Part shown: piece by piece, positions 7,318-15,182 of the stretch
Layout: every line of letters starts with the position of its first letter
How positions within the stretch are numbered: the stretch's first letter is position 1
Source: Paenibacillus sp. ACRRX
GTDB taxonomy: Bacteria; Bacillota; Bacilli; Paenibacillales; Paenibacillaceae
Length of the DNA: 64,000 nucleotides
Direction of reading: 5' to 3'
NCBI RefSeq assembly: GCF_022346885.1
Contig: NZ_JAKRNK010000009.1
Span: forward strand, 62,001 to 126,000
Notes under the pieces: generated by a model
What the model saw: only the letters and a program-made list of their open reading frames with translations
What the model was told of the DNA's origin: nothing
Databases searched by the model: none
Position numbers and translations under genes: made by a program

Positions 7318-8460
7318 ATGCCCGGTTCACGCTCACGGAGGAAATCATATCGACACAGACGCGTGACATCGATAACCGTTGCTCGCAGGCGTGGACGATT
7401 ACGCGGTCTGCATGAAGGATACCAGGATGGATACCTTCGTGGCCGTGCGGATATGCTGGTGAAGACCATACGCCCGCAAATTCCTCATCGACCTATACAT
7501 GTCATGTACGTTACCTCAGGCAAGGGCTTCCCATACTCTCCAATTGATGATGCGTTAGTCAGCACGCTTCAGGAGATGGTGGGGAAGGTGACGGTCATCG
7601 GGCCGAGAGATGCCGTTGCAGCTTCGGCGGCCTCCTTAAGGCCGGATATTATCATCGCCTTGGATGGCATGGAGCTTCCAATCGGCCAGCTTGATGAACT
7701 GCGGGCAGCAGGCATTCGCACAGCCGTATGGCTGACGGACGATCCGTATTATACGGATATGATGTCTGCTATCGTGCCGCATTACAGCGATGTGTTTACG
7801 TTAGAAATCAACAGTGTCAGCTATTATCAATCTATTGGCTGTCCCAGTGTTCATTACTTGCCGTTTGCGGTGTATCCAGGCCATTTTTTGCCGAAGACAA
7901 CACCTACACCGGGGCGCCGCGATGTTTGTTTTATAGGTTCAGCCTACTGGAACAGAGTACGTTTTTTCGAATCGATTATAGATCGAATGATGCAGTATAA
8001 CGCATACTTTTCAGGCTTGTGGTGGGATCGACTGCCACAGTTTAGCTCCTATACGGGCAAGATTGATCTTGGTCGTTGGATGACTCCGCAAGAAACAGCT
8101 GATATGTACAACATGACCAAAATTGTCATCAATATGCACAGATCTCACGATGACGAGACGGTGAACAGCAATTCCAGTCAGATTATTGCCTCCTCTCCGA
8201 ACCCAAGGACGTTTGAAATTGCTTGCTGCGGCACACTGCAATTGACAGACATTCGCAGTGATCTAGCTAGCTTTTATACCCCTGGTATCGAGATTGTGAC
8301 CTACCAATCGCCTGATGAGCTGCTTGCAAAGATGGAGCATTATTTGCACCATGAAGGAGAACGGCGTGAGATTGCGCTGCGCGGGCTTGAAAGAACGCTG
8401 CGTGAGCATACGTATGCCAATCGGATGAATCAGCTTTTGGGTACTCTTTTTGGCTACTGA
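7318..8460 (+). CDS. CgeB-like spore maturation glycosyltransferase with tagged N-terminus
   Basis: 380-aa protein of the CgeB family (GT-B fold, DUF3880 plus family 1 C-terminal part), whose B. subtilis member acts in the mother cell on the outermost spore layer. Visible family features: AVWLTDDPYYTD (about residues 138-149), DVFTLEINSVSYYQSIGC, VHYLPFAVYP, the INMHRSHDDETVNSN block and the terminal NPRTFEIACCGTLQLTD and LREHTYANRM segments. The first 28 residues are Arg-rich, followed by tetrads (RGLHEGYQDGYLRGRAD), the same tag as in neighbouring enzymes. ATG 7318 follows GGAGTGAGGAG. It lies between two terminators and so is probably monocistronic. Family assignment is good; the precise sugar is unknown. 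Confidence 0.85.
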   Translation: MPGSRSRRKSYRHRRVTSITVARRRGRLRGLHEGYQDGYLRGRADMLVKTIRPQIPHRPIHVMYVTSGKGFPYSPIDDALVSTLQEMVGKVTVIGPRDAVAASAASLRPDIIIALDGMELPIGQLDELRAAGIRTAVWLTDDPYYTDMMSAIVPHYSDVFTLEINSVSYYQSIGCPSVHYLPFAVYPGHFLPKTTPTPGRRDVCFIGSAYWNRVRFFESIIDRMMQYNAYFSGLWWDRLPQFSSYTGKIDLGRWMTPQETADMYNMTKIVINMHRSHDDETVNSNSSQIIASSPNPRTFEIACCGTLQLTDIRSDLASFYTPGIEIVTYQSPDELLAKMEHYLHHEGERREIALRGLERTLREHTYANRMNQLLGTLFGY

Positions 8461-8493
8461 TGTTCCCGCGGATCCCAAAAAATTACATGAGAC

Positions 8494-8528
8494 AGCCGCT
8501 TGAACGTACTCGATTCAGGCGGCTTTAG
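8494..8528 (+). terminator. Intrinsic terminator after the CgeB-like gene
   Basis: An 11-bp stem with one G-U pair: AGCCGCTTGAA (8494-8504) and TTCAGGCGGCT (8514-8524), 9-base loop, then a weak T-tract (TTAGT). Confidence 0.65.
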
Positions 8529-8912
8529 TGTATGCGCTGATATAGCCATACGAAAAGGCAGTGTAGTCTAAATCCCGCCTATGCATGCCTTATGCAAACG
8601 CATCAAAGCGAGCTATGAGCTGTAAATGGAAGCTTGAACAGGACACGAGTAATAGATTAATCATGACAGAAATTTTGCCAAGAAAGCGATTAAATCCATA
8701 TTGTTATCGAAATTACTTTAAAATGCTACTGTTATCCAATCGAATGAAGATAATTAAAGATATGACGAGTAAATGATAGGATTTGCGATGATTGATTATG
8801 ATTATATCCAGCATTTGGTCATGCTTGGAACAATATGAACGTTCGAATTGATTTACATACATACATAAAAAGGCGTAAGATTCAGTTCATCGACGACAAC
8901 AATATCCGTTGC
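8529..8912. other. Intergenic stretch upstream of the first c-di-AMP riboswitch
   Basis: A 63-codon frame at 8585-8776 lacks a ribosome site and has no recognisable composition, so it is not called. The stretch is A+T-rich near its right end and must contain the promoter for the riboswitch transcript, but I could not place a -35/-10 pair with standard spacing. Confidence 0.4.
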
Positions 8913-9139
8913 GTCTTCATCGCTGAGTTCCGCCGGAAGGCGGGAGCGGGGGAACCACAATGAGAAGGCAAATCCGTCATAACAACCGATTGCGGCTGAA
9001 TTAGATTGATTTGCGTTCAGGGGGTGAATCCGGTAAAGGTTATATCCATGCTAAATGTTAGGGGATGTCACTTTGCAACCGGTAGGGCGACTCTTCGATT
9101 CCGAACCCGACAGCTAACCTCGTAAGCGTCCGAGGAGAG
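8913..9139 (+). promoter_or_regulatory. ydaO-type c-di-AMP riboswitch (first copy)
   Basis: Contains the conserved landmarks of the ydaO-yuaA class in order: ATCGCTGAGTTCC (8919), AGCGGGGGAACCACAATG, GGGGTGAATCC, GGTAGGGCGACTC, CCGAACCCGACAGCTAACC and CGTAAGCGTCC (ending about 9132). It has a longer variable arm (about 8955-9015) than the second copy. It sits directly upstream of the TrkA-N-like gene. No terminator hairpin with T-run follows, so control may be by access to the AGGAGGT site at 9204-9210. By analogy with the class, high c-di-AMP should lower expression. Confidence 0.9.
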
Positions 9140-9218
9140 GCGCGCTAGACCGATTTGCGCATACTGACCAACCTCTACCCGAATGATGAAAGTAACGGAC
9201 TTCAGGAGGTATGGTGAA

Positions 9219-9650
9219 ATGCAAGACACGGACCGAATCGTTACCGTATTCGCTCCGAACACGATGGGGGCTGACTTTGTCCGCCAACTGCGCGGCGCAG
9301 GCTTGCCAGTGGCAGCCATCAGTAACAATGTGAGATGTTCGGCAAGAATGGAGAAACTTGGTGTCAAGCACATTTGGCACGTAAACACATCTCGGACCAA
9401 AGCAGCCGAGATTCCGTTATTACCAGTTGGACGTATATACGTATTCGAGCAAAGCTTTGCGCTGACTTGCCGTCTGCTGCAGCAATGCCGAGCATGGACG
9501 TACGACCCGATTACGGTCATAACTAAGCAGCATTTTCCACGTTCCATTTACCGCCTGCTAGGCGCGGATATGGTTGTGTACACGCAGTCGGATCAAGTAT
9601 CCTTTCTGCTGACCGAATTGATTTACAGCGAGCAGCGTTCAACCGTATAG
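9219..9650 (+). CDS. TrkA-N-like NAD-binding protein under c-di-AMP riboswitch control
   Basis: 143-aa single-domain protein with a Rossmann-like pattern: beta strand RIVTVFAPNTMGADFVRQL, then PVAAISNNVRCSARMEKLG, GRIYVFEQSFALTCRLL and a final ADMVVYTQ strand. It resembles the RCK/TrkA-N nucleotide-binding domain of potassium channel regulators, but the usual GxGxxG loop is altered (APNTMG). Start: the frame opens at 9183, but AGGAGGT (9204-9210) points to ATG 9219. The riboswitch just upstream strongly suggests a role in potassium or osmotic homeostasis, because this riboswitch class typically controls such genes. No RCK-C domain or channel is fused, so it would need a membrane partner encoded elsewhere. 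Confidence 0.65.
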   Translation: MQDTDRIVTVFAPNTMGADFVRQLRGAGLPVAAISNNVRCSARMEKLGVKHIWHVNTSRTKAAEIPLLPVGRIYVFEQSFALTCRLLQQCRAWTYDPITVITKQHFPRSIYRLLGADMVVYTQSDQVSFLLTELIYSEQRSTV

Positions 9651-9727
9651 CTGCACCAGTAACTTATTTACAGCAGGTTCTGGTGCGATCAGTTCGAACG
9701 GCTCGACTAATTGATAAGCTTTGGGCA

Positions 9728-9893
9728 ATGCTCATCGCTGAATCCCTGAGAAGGGAACGGGGGACCCAATGTTAGAGCACAGTGCTTCGAAAGTGGAGAA
9801 GCTGCTGTGCGAGGGGTGAATCTTGGCCTTTGGCCAGTAGGGCGACTCATGCGCCCGAATCCGTCAGCTAACCTCGTAAGCGTCCATAGAGGC
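9728..9893 (+). promoter_or_regulatory. ydaO-type c-di-AMP riboswitch (kdp leader)
   Basis: A very close match to the ydaO class: ATCGCTGAATCCCTGAGAAG (9734), ACGGGGGACCCAATG, GGGGTGAATCTTGGCC, CAGTAGGGCGACTC, GCCCGAATCCGTCAGCTAAC and CGTAAGCGTCCATAGAGG. It is followed 58 bases later by a strong terminator, consistent with ligand-promoted termination ahead of the kdp operon. It shows 3'-half identity to the first copy 600 bases upstream. Confidence 0.95.
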
Positions 9894-9950
9894 AGCCTTA
9901 TTTCGTTGTGGAGATTCGCAGCTTGCGTTTTATTTAGCTGCGTGTTAAGA

Positions 9951-9990
9951 AGCCGCACGGAAAGGGATCCTCTTTCCGTGCGGCTTTTTG
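9951..9990 (+). terminator. Riboswitch-controlled terminator in the kdp leader
   Basis: Perfect 14-bp stem AGCCGCACGGAAAG (9951-9964) with CTTTCCGTGCGGCT (9972-9985), 7-base loop, then TTTTGTGTT. It lies between the riboswitch and the first kdp-locus peptide, so it is most likely the expression platform that stops kdp transcription when c-di-AMP is bound. Confidence 0.9.
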
Positions 9991-10078
9991 TGTTGTCTTT
10001 TAACATGCTGCAAGGTAAAGCACCGTCTCTGAAGGGTGAGCACATCTTAGCACCAAGGCTCAAAGGAGGAGTTGGCAT

Positions 10079-10171
10079 ATGTTCGATGTCATTATGCTTG
10101 TATTAATTGTATTGTTAGGCGTCGTAACGTATGGGGTGCTGTCCTGGTGCTCCACAGAAGTTGATCATTAG
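10079..10171 (+). CDS. 30-aa single-span membrane peptide at the head of the kdp operon
   Basis: ATG 10079 follows AAAGGAGG (10062-10069) at ideal distance. The product is MFDVIMLVLIVLLGVVTYGV followed by LSWCSTEVDH: one hydrophobic span and a short polar tail. It lies after the riboswitch terminator and 59 bases before kdpF, so it is co-transcribed with kdpFABC and under the same c-di-AMP control. It is too short for routine gene finding. It resembles small accessory subunits of membrane enzymes in layout, though I know of no named homologue. A second regulatory or stabilising peptide of the Kdp pump is a reasonable inference. Confidence 0.6.
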   Translation: MFDVIMLVLIVLLGVVTYGVLSWCSTEVDH

Positions 10172-10230
10172 TCATGGCTAATGCCATGAACATCGCACGG
10201 GCTGACTCGTGCATATAGAGGTGAACAAAG

Positions 10231-10311
10231 ATGATTATCGTGCTTGGTGTACTGGTAGGGGCACTGTTTCTCTATCTGGGATACGCACTTGTAAAGCCAG
10301 AGAAATTCTAG
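10231..10311 (+). CDS. kdpF: KdpF, small subunit of the potassium-transporting ATPase
   Basis: 26 aa, MIIVLGVLVGALFLYLGYAL followed by VKPEKF. This matches the KdpF pattern of one transmembrane helix ending in a Tyr-Ala-Leu-x-x-Pro-Glu-x-Phe motif. KdpF stabilises the KdpFABC complex in the membrane. The start ATG 10231 is preceded by GAGGTGAACAAAG. It precedes kdpA by 43 bases. Confidence 0.85.
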   Translation: MIIVLGVLVGALFLYLGYALVKPEKF

Positions 10312-10354
10312 GGATACGACTTCCTTGTAAATAGTTGAAAGGTGGAACACAAAA

Positions 10355-12031
10355 ATGACAGGTTTAGGTTGGTTGTCTATTGGCATTACATTACTTATTG
10401 TATTGGTGTTGGCACGTCCGGTCGGCATCTATTTATCTCGTGTATTTGATAGCGGTGGAAAGCCGCTGCCGATGGATCGAGTGCTTGGTCCAATTGACAG
10501 AGGTTTATTCAAATTGTTTGGCATCCGAGAGACCAACCAGAGCTGGAAAGCCTATGCAGGTTCGTTGGTGCTAAGCAACGTGGTCATGATTGTGATCACT
10601 TATGCAATATTCCGGCTGCAAGGAGTGCTGCCGCTAAATCCGAGCGGCATTGCAGGCATGGAACCTTCGGTTGCGTTTAATACAGCGATCAGCTTTATGG
10701 CAAATACGAATTTACAGCACTACAGCGGAGAAACAGGGTTATCCTATCTCTCACAAATGATCGGCATTATTTTCTTGATGTTTACCTCGCCGGCAACTGG
10801 TCTCGCCATTGTATTTGCTTTTATGAGAGGTCTGGCAGGCAAGCCACTTGGCAACTTTTTTGTGGATCTAGTTCGCTCGATTACGCGTGTCCTGCTTCCG
10901 ATTGCGGTAGTGGCAGGCATTATATTCGTTGCGATGGGTGTTCCGCAGACGCTCAGCCCGACGGAGACGGTAACAACAGTACAAGGTGCAGAGCAGCAGA
11001 TCGCACGGGGTCCTGTCGCTTCATTATTGTCCATTAAAGAGCTGGGCAACAACGGGGGTGGTTTCTTCGGTCCGAACTCGACGCATCCATTCGAGAATCC
11101 AAATGCACTCAGTAACACGCTGCAAATGATTCTAATGATGCTGGTAACGACTTCCTTGCCGTTTGCATACGGAAAAATGGTCGGGAATGCGAAGCAAGGC
11201 AGGGTATTGTTTGTGGCGATGTCCGTCATGTTTATCACGATGCTGGGCCTCTCCCTTACTTCTGAGCATGTGGGTAATCCGATGATGCATCAGCTTGGCA
11301 TAAATGGCCCGAGCATGGAAGGCAAAGAACAGCGGCTTGGCATGGTGCAATCTTCTTTGTATTCCGTCGTCACGACAGCTTCCGAGACAGGAGCGGTTGC
11401 GACCATGCATGATACGCTTACACCGCTCGGTGGACTTATACCGATGGCTAACATGATGCTGAATACGGTGTTTGGCGGTATCGGCGTGGGATTTGTCAAT
11501 GTGTTGATGTACGCCATGATTGCCGTATTTTTGTCCGGCCTGATGGTTGGGCGTACACCGGAGTTTCTGGGACGGAAGCTTGAAAGTCGGGAAATGAAGC
11601 TAATCGCAGTCACGTTGATCGTGCATCCATTGCTCATTCTTGTACCAACTGCGATTGCGCTCATTGCTTATCCTGAGACGATATCGAATCCAGGCTATCA
11701 TGGTTTGTCACAAGCTTTGTATGAGTTTACATCGTCTGCTGCCAACAACGGCTCAGGCTTCGAGGGACTTGGCGATAACACGTTGTTTTGGAACATTGCC
11801 ACAGGGATTGTAATGTTCTTCGGCCGTTATATTTCGATGATTACATTGCTTGCTGTCGCGGGGTCTATGGCAAGAAAACGGCCTGTTCCCGCAACAAGCG
11901 GTACATTTAGAACCAATACAGCGATGTTTGGAGCGATATTCGTCGGAACGGTTCTTATCGTAGGGGCATTAACGTTCTTCCCGGTCATTGTGCTTGGACC
12001 TGTGGCGGAGCATCTAACGTTGTGGAAATAA
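10355..12031 (+). CDS. kdpA: KdpA, potassium-translocating subunit
   Basis: 558-aa polytopic membrane protein forming the K+-selective pathway of the KdpFABC pump. Family features: the N-terminal GWLSIGITLLIVLVLARPVG helix, the FNTAISFMANTNLQHYSGE segment around the first pore loop, NNGGGFFGPNSTHPFENP, and SSAANNGSGFEGLGDNTLFW near residue 460. The length is normal for KdpA. ATG 10355 follows AAAGGTGG. Expression should follow the c-di-AMP riboswitch at 9728. No sign of truncation or frameshift. Confidence 0.97.
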   Translation: MTGLGWLSIGITLLIVLVLARPVGIYLSRVFDSGGKPLPMDRVLGPIDRGLFKLFGIRETNQSWKAYAGSLVLSNVVMIVITYAIFRLQGVLPLNPSGIAGMEPSVAFNTAISFMANTNLQHYSGETGLSYLSQMIGIIFLMFTSPATGLAIVFAFMRGLAGKPLGNFFVDLVRSITRVLLPIAVVAGIIFVAMGVPQTLSPTETVTTVQGAEQQIARGPVASLLSIKELGNNGGGFFGPNSTHPFENPNALSNTLQMILMMLVTTSLPFAYGKMVGNAKQGRVLFVAMSVMFITMLGLSLTSEHVGNPMMHQLGINGPSMEGKEQRLGMVQSSLYSVVTTASETGAVATMHDTLTPLGGLIPMANMMLNTVFGGIGVGFVNVLMYAMIAVFLSGLMVGRTPEFLGRKLESREMKLIAVTLIVHPLLILVPTAIALIAYPETISNPGYHGLSQALYEFTSSAANNGSGFEGLGDNTLFWNIATGIVMFFGRYISMITLLAVAGSMARKRPVPATSGTFRTNTAMFGAIFVGTVLIVGALTFFPVIVLGPVAEHLTLWK

Positions 12032-12061
12032 TGTGTACGGCTTAAGAGGAGGAAGAAAGAC

Positions 12062-14152
12062 ATGAAAACGGTTCAGTCCACGAATTCGTCGGTTCCGTAT
12101 GACACGGAAAGCGGACGTTCTCATATAAAAGCGCAAAAAGGTATGTTTCAAGCTGCATTAGTCAAAAAGGCATCTATCGATGCACTGCGCAAGTTTAATC
12201 CGAAGCAAATGGTTAAAAACCCAATGATGTTTATTGTAGAAATCGGATTTGTCATCACATTGTTCTTAACCTTAGTTCCAGATGCGTTTGGATCACCTGT
12301 CGCTCGGTGGTACAACGGATCAGTGAGCTTTATATTGTTTATTACAGTATGGTTCGCCAACTTTGCGGAAGCTCTGGCAGAAGGGCGGGGTAAGGCTCAA
12401 GCGGACTCCTTAAAGCAAACCAAGAAAGATATGTGGGCGAACAAAGTGACAGAATCAGGCACGGTTCGTGTATCCTCTGCAACGCTGCGTAAAGGAGACC
12501 TTATTATTGTCCGTGAAGGAGAGACCATTGCGGGGGATGGGGAAGTTATTCAAGGCTTGGCATCAGTTGACGAATCTGCAATTACAGGCGAGTCGGCACC
12601 AGTGTTAAAAGAAGCAGGAGGCGACTTCTGCTCTGTGACAGCAGGCACGCGGGTCGTAAGTGACTGGATTCGTGTTCGTATCACGAGCGATCCGGGCGAA
12701 TCGTTCCTTGACCGAATGATCGCGCTTGTTGAAGGTGCTGAACGGCAAAAGACGCCAAATGAGTTGGCGCTGCACACCGTACTGATTAGTCTAACCCTTA
12801 TTTTCTTGATTGTAGTGGTAACACTACCTTTCTTTGGACAGTATTTGAACATTGAACTAAATGTAGCTGAACTTATCGCCTTACTAGTTTGCTTGATTCC
12901 AACAACTATCGGGGGGCTGCTGTCTGCGATTGGGATTGCGGGTATGGATCGTGTTACACGCTTTAACGTCATTGCGACTTCAGGGAAGGCAGTAGAGGCT
13001 TGCGGCGATATTCATACTATTATTTTGGATAAAACGGGTACGATCACCTATGGAAATCGTCTTGCTTCCGATATGTATGCGGTTGGGGGCGGTTCAAAAG
13101 AAGAGCTTGGACGCTGGGCAGCGGTATCCTCTCATCTGGATGAGACACCGGAAGGACGTTCTGTTGTCGAATGGGTAAATAAACAGGGTTGGAGCTACGA
13201 CACTCAGCTGAGTGAACAAGGTGAGATTATTCCGTTTAAGGCGGAGACACGTATGAGCGGCATTGATCTGACGGATGGTCGCAAAGTGCGCAAAGGCGCC
13301 GTAGATTCAGTGAAGCGATGGGTGAAAGAGAAAGGCGGATCTATTCCTGTTGATTTAGATGCACAGACCGAAGCGATTGCGGCAGCAGGTGGAACGCCGT
13401 TGGCAGTTGCAGTCGATCATCATATTTATGGTGTGATTTATTTGAAGGATACAGTGAAGCCAGGCATGCGCGAGCGTTTCGAGCAACTTCGTCAGATGGG
13501 GATTCGTACGGTGATGTGTACAGGCGACAACCCGCTGACAGCTGCTACGATTGCGCGGGAAGCGGGTGTAGATGATTTTATCGCAGAGAGCAAACCAGAA
13601 GATAAGTTGGCGCTTATTCGTCAAGAGCAGGCGGCGGGCAAGCTGGTTGCAATGACGGGTGACGGCACAAATGATGCGCCAGCCTTGGCACAGGCAGACG
13701 TAGGGATTGCGATGAACAGCGGTACAACAGCTGCTAAAGAGGCTGCTAATATGGTCGATCTCGATTCTGATCCGACCAAAGTTATCGAAGTCGTTGCTAT
13801 TGGGAAGCAGCTGCTGATGACACGTGGTGCCTTGACTACATTTAGTATCGCAAATGACGTAGCCAAATATTTTGCGATCATACCTGCTTTATTTATGCTT
13901 GCGATCCCGCAGCTTTCTGCTTTGAACATCATGGCATTAAACTCGCCGATGTCAGCGATACTGTCTGCGCTCGTATTTAATGCGATCATTATCCCGCTCC
14001 TGATCCCACTGGCCGTGAAAGGGGTAGCATACAAGCCAATGAGCTCAGAGAAGCTGCTTGGTCGCAATATGCTGATCTATGGACTAGGCGGACTGATTGC
14101 ACCGTTTATAGGAATTAAGGCTATTGATATGGTGCTTGGAATATGGATGTAA
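12062..14152 (+). CDS. kdpB: KdpB, P-type ATPase subunit of the Kdp pump
   Basis: 696-aa catalytic subunit that hydrolyses ATP to drive K+ uptake. The phosphorylation motif DKTGTIT has its aspartate at residue 323; the actuator motif is TGES ([10 protein letters not shown]); [19 protein letters not shown] and [20 protein letters not shown] supply the P-domain. Several transmembrane helices are visible, including [18 protein letters not shown] around the ion path. The N-terminus is longer and more polar than in E. coli KdpB. The start is supported by GAGGAGGAAG. It ends 181 bases before kdpC; that gap holds only a weak hairpin (14160-14197). Confidence 0.97.
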   Translation: MKTVQSTNSSVPYDTESGRSHIKAQKGMFQAALVKKASIDALRKFNPKQMVKNPMMFIVEIGFVITLFLTLVPDAFGSPVARWYNGSVSFILFITVWFANFAEALAEGRGKAQADSLKQTKKDMWANKVTESGTVRVSSATLRKGDLIIVREGETIAGDGEVIQGLASVDESAITGESAPVLKEAGGDFCSVTAGTRVVSDWIRVRITSDPGESFLDRMIALVEGAERQKTPNELALHTVLISLTLIFLIVVVTLPFFGQYLNIELNVAELIALLVCLIPTTIGGLLSAIGIAGMDRVTRFNVIATSGKAVEACGDIHTIILDKTGTITYGNRLASDMYAVGGGSKEELGRWAAVSSHLDETPEGRSVVEWVNKQGWSYDTQLSEQGEIIPFKAETRMSGIDLTDGRKVRKGAVDSVKRWVKEKGGSIPVDLDAQTEAIAAAGGTPLAVAVDHHIYGVIYLKDTVKPGMRERFEQLRQMGIRTVMCTGDNPLTAATIAREAGVDDFIAESKPEDKLALIRQEQAAGKLVAMTGDGTNDAPALAQADVGIAMNSGTTAAKEAANMVDLDSDPTKVIEVVAIGKQLLMTRGALTTFSIANDVAKYFAIIPALFMLAIPQLSALNIMALNSPMSAILSALVFNAIIIPLLIPLAVKGVAYKPMSSEKLLGRNMLIYGLGGLIAPFIGIKAIDMVLGIWM

Positions 14153-14333
14153 CTTCTCAATCAGCTAACGGATGTGCCGATAAGATGGCAAGCTGATATT
14201 AAGCGGATTAAGAATGATTTGGCAAACAAGCTGCATAGTTACGTTCGTTAATAAGCAAATAAGAATAAGCAAACAGGCAAATTGAGCAGCCGATCAGTTT
14301 AAAGTTTTAGGCATTTAGAAAGGGTGTATTTAC

Positions 14334-14978
14334 ATGAGTTCACATTTACAACAGTCAGATCATACAGATTCTCCCGCCGATAATGGCGGGGGCATCAGCA
14401 CCATCATCCGTACAAGTTTCGGCTTGCTTGTGTTATGCGGGTTGATATATCCCCTCTTGATGACGGGAATAGCACAAGCTATTTTGCCGAAAGAAGCAAA
14501 CGGCAGCCTCATTTATAATGCCAAAGGGCAAGCGATTGGTTCCGAGCTGATTGGTCAGACTTTTACAGAACCACAGTATTTCCATGGACGTGTATCAAGC
14601 ATTGACTATAACGGAGTAGGAGCTGGGTCACCGAACTTTGCGCCTTCCAATCCAGATTTGAAGGCACGAGTAGAACAGTTTGCAGCAGATTGGAGTAAGA
14701 ACAACCCTGAAGTGCCGCTGTCAAAGGTGCCTGCTGATTTGGTGACGAATTCGGGTTCGGGTCTTGATCCGCACATTTCCCCGGAGGCGGCGCAAGCTCA
14801 ATTACCACGGGTTGCAAAAGCTGCCGGCTTGTCCTTAGAGGAGGTACAGCACCTAGTAGATAAGTATACCGAGTCTGCTGATCTGGGTATTTTCGGTGAA
14901 CCGCGTGTGAACGTGCTGCTGTTAAATTTGGCGGTTCAAGGAGAAATGAAGGGCGATACAGCGCGTATAGAGGGTTAG
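14334..14978 (+). CDS. kdpC: KdpC, subunit of the potassium-transporting ATPase
   Basis: 214 aa. A polar N-terminus is followed by one transmembrane helix (TSFGLLVLCGLIYPLLMTGI) and an extracytoplasmic domain with the KdpC blocks GSELIGQTFTEPQYFHGR, GSGLDPHISPEAAQAQLPRV and FGEPRVNVLLLNLAV. KdpC assembles with KdpB and raises ATP affinity of the complex. ATG 14334 follows AGAAAGGGTG. Normal length. The unusually long gap to kdpB (181 bases) suggests possible separate mRNA processing but no promoter could be placed. Confidence 0.95.
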   Translation: MSSHLQQSDHTDSPADNGGGISTIIRTSFGLLVLCGLIYPLLMTGIAQAILPKEANGSLIYNAKGQAIGSELIGQTFTEPQYFHGRVSSIDYNGVGAGSPNFAPSNPDLKARVEQFAADWSKNNPEVPLSKVPADLVTNSGSGLDPHISPEAAQAQLPRVAKAAGLSLEEVQHLVDKYTESADLGIFGEPRVNVLLLNLAVQGEMKGDTARIEG

Positions 14979-15182
14979 AAGGAATAGATGTGAAACATGA
15001 AAGCGACATAGAATAAAAAACATATAGAAAATATAAAAGATATTCAAGATGAAAAAGGCACAGATATTCATGCTTTGCGTGTATAGACGCAGGGGTTCAA
15101 TTGAAGGATTATATGGAGCTCATTCCTCATTCATACTTTTGGAATAAAGGAATGTTATAGTACAGGCTGCGGTTCGGGAGGG

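Noticed and set aside
8585..8776. 63-codon open frame between the CgeB-like gene and the first riboswitch
   Set aside because: No ribosome site, unusual amino-acid mix, and it lies in a leader/promoter region with no supporting context.
9807..10106. 99-codon open frame through the kdp riboswitch and terminator
   Set aside because: It runs across structured RNA elements and the terminator; the bases are explained by the riboswitch, and the real small gene starts at 10079 in another frame.
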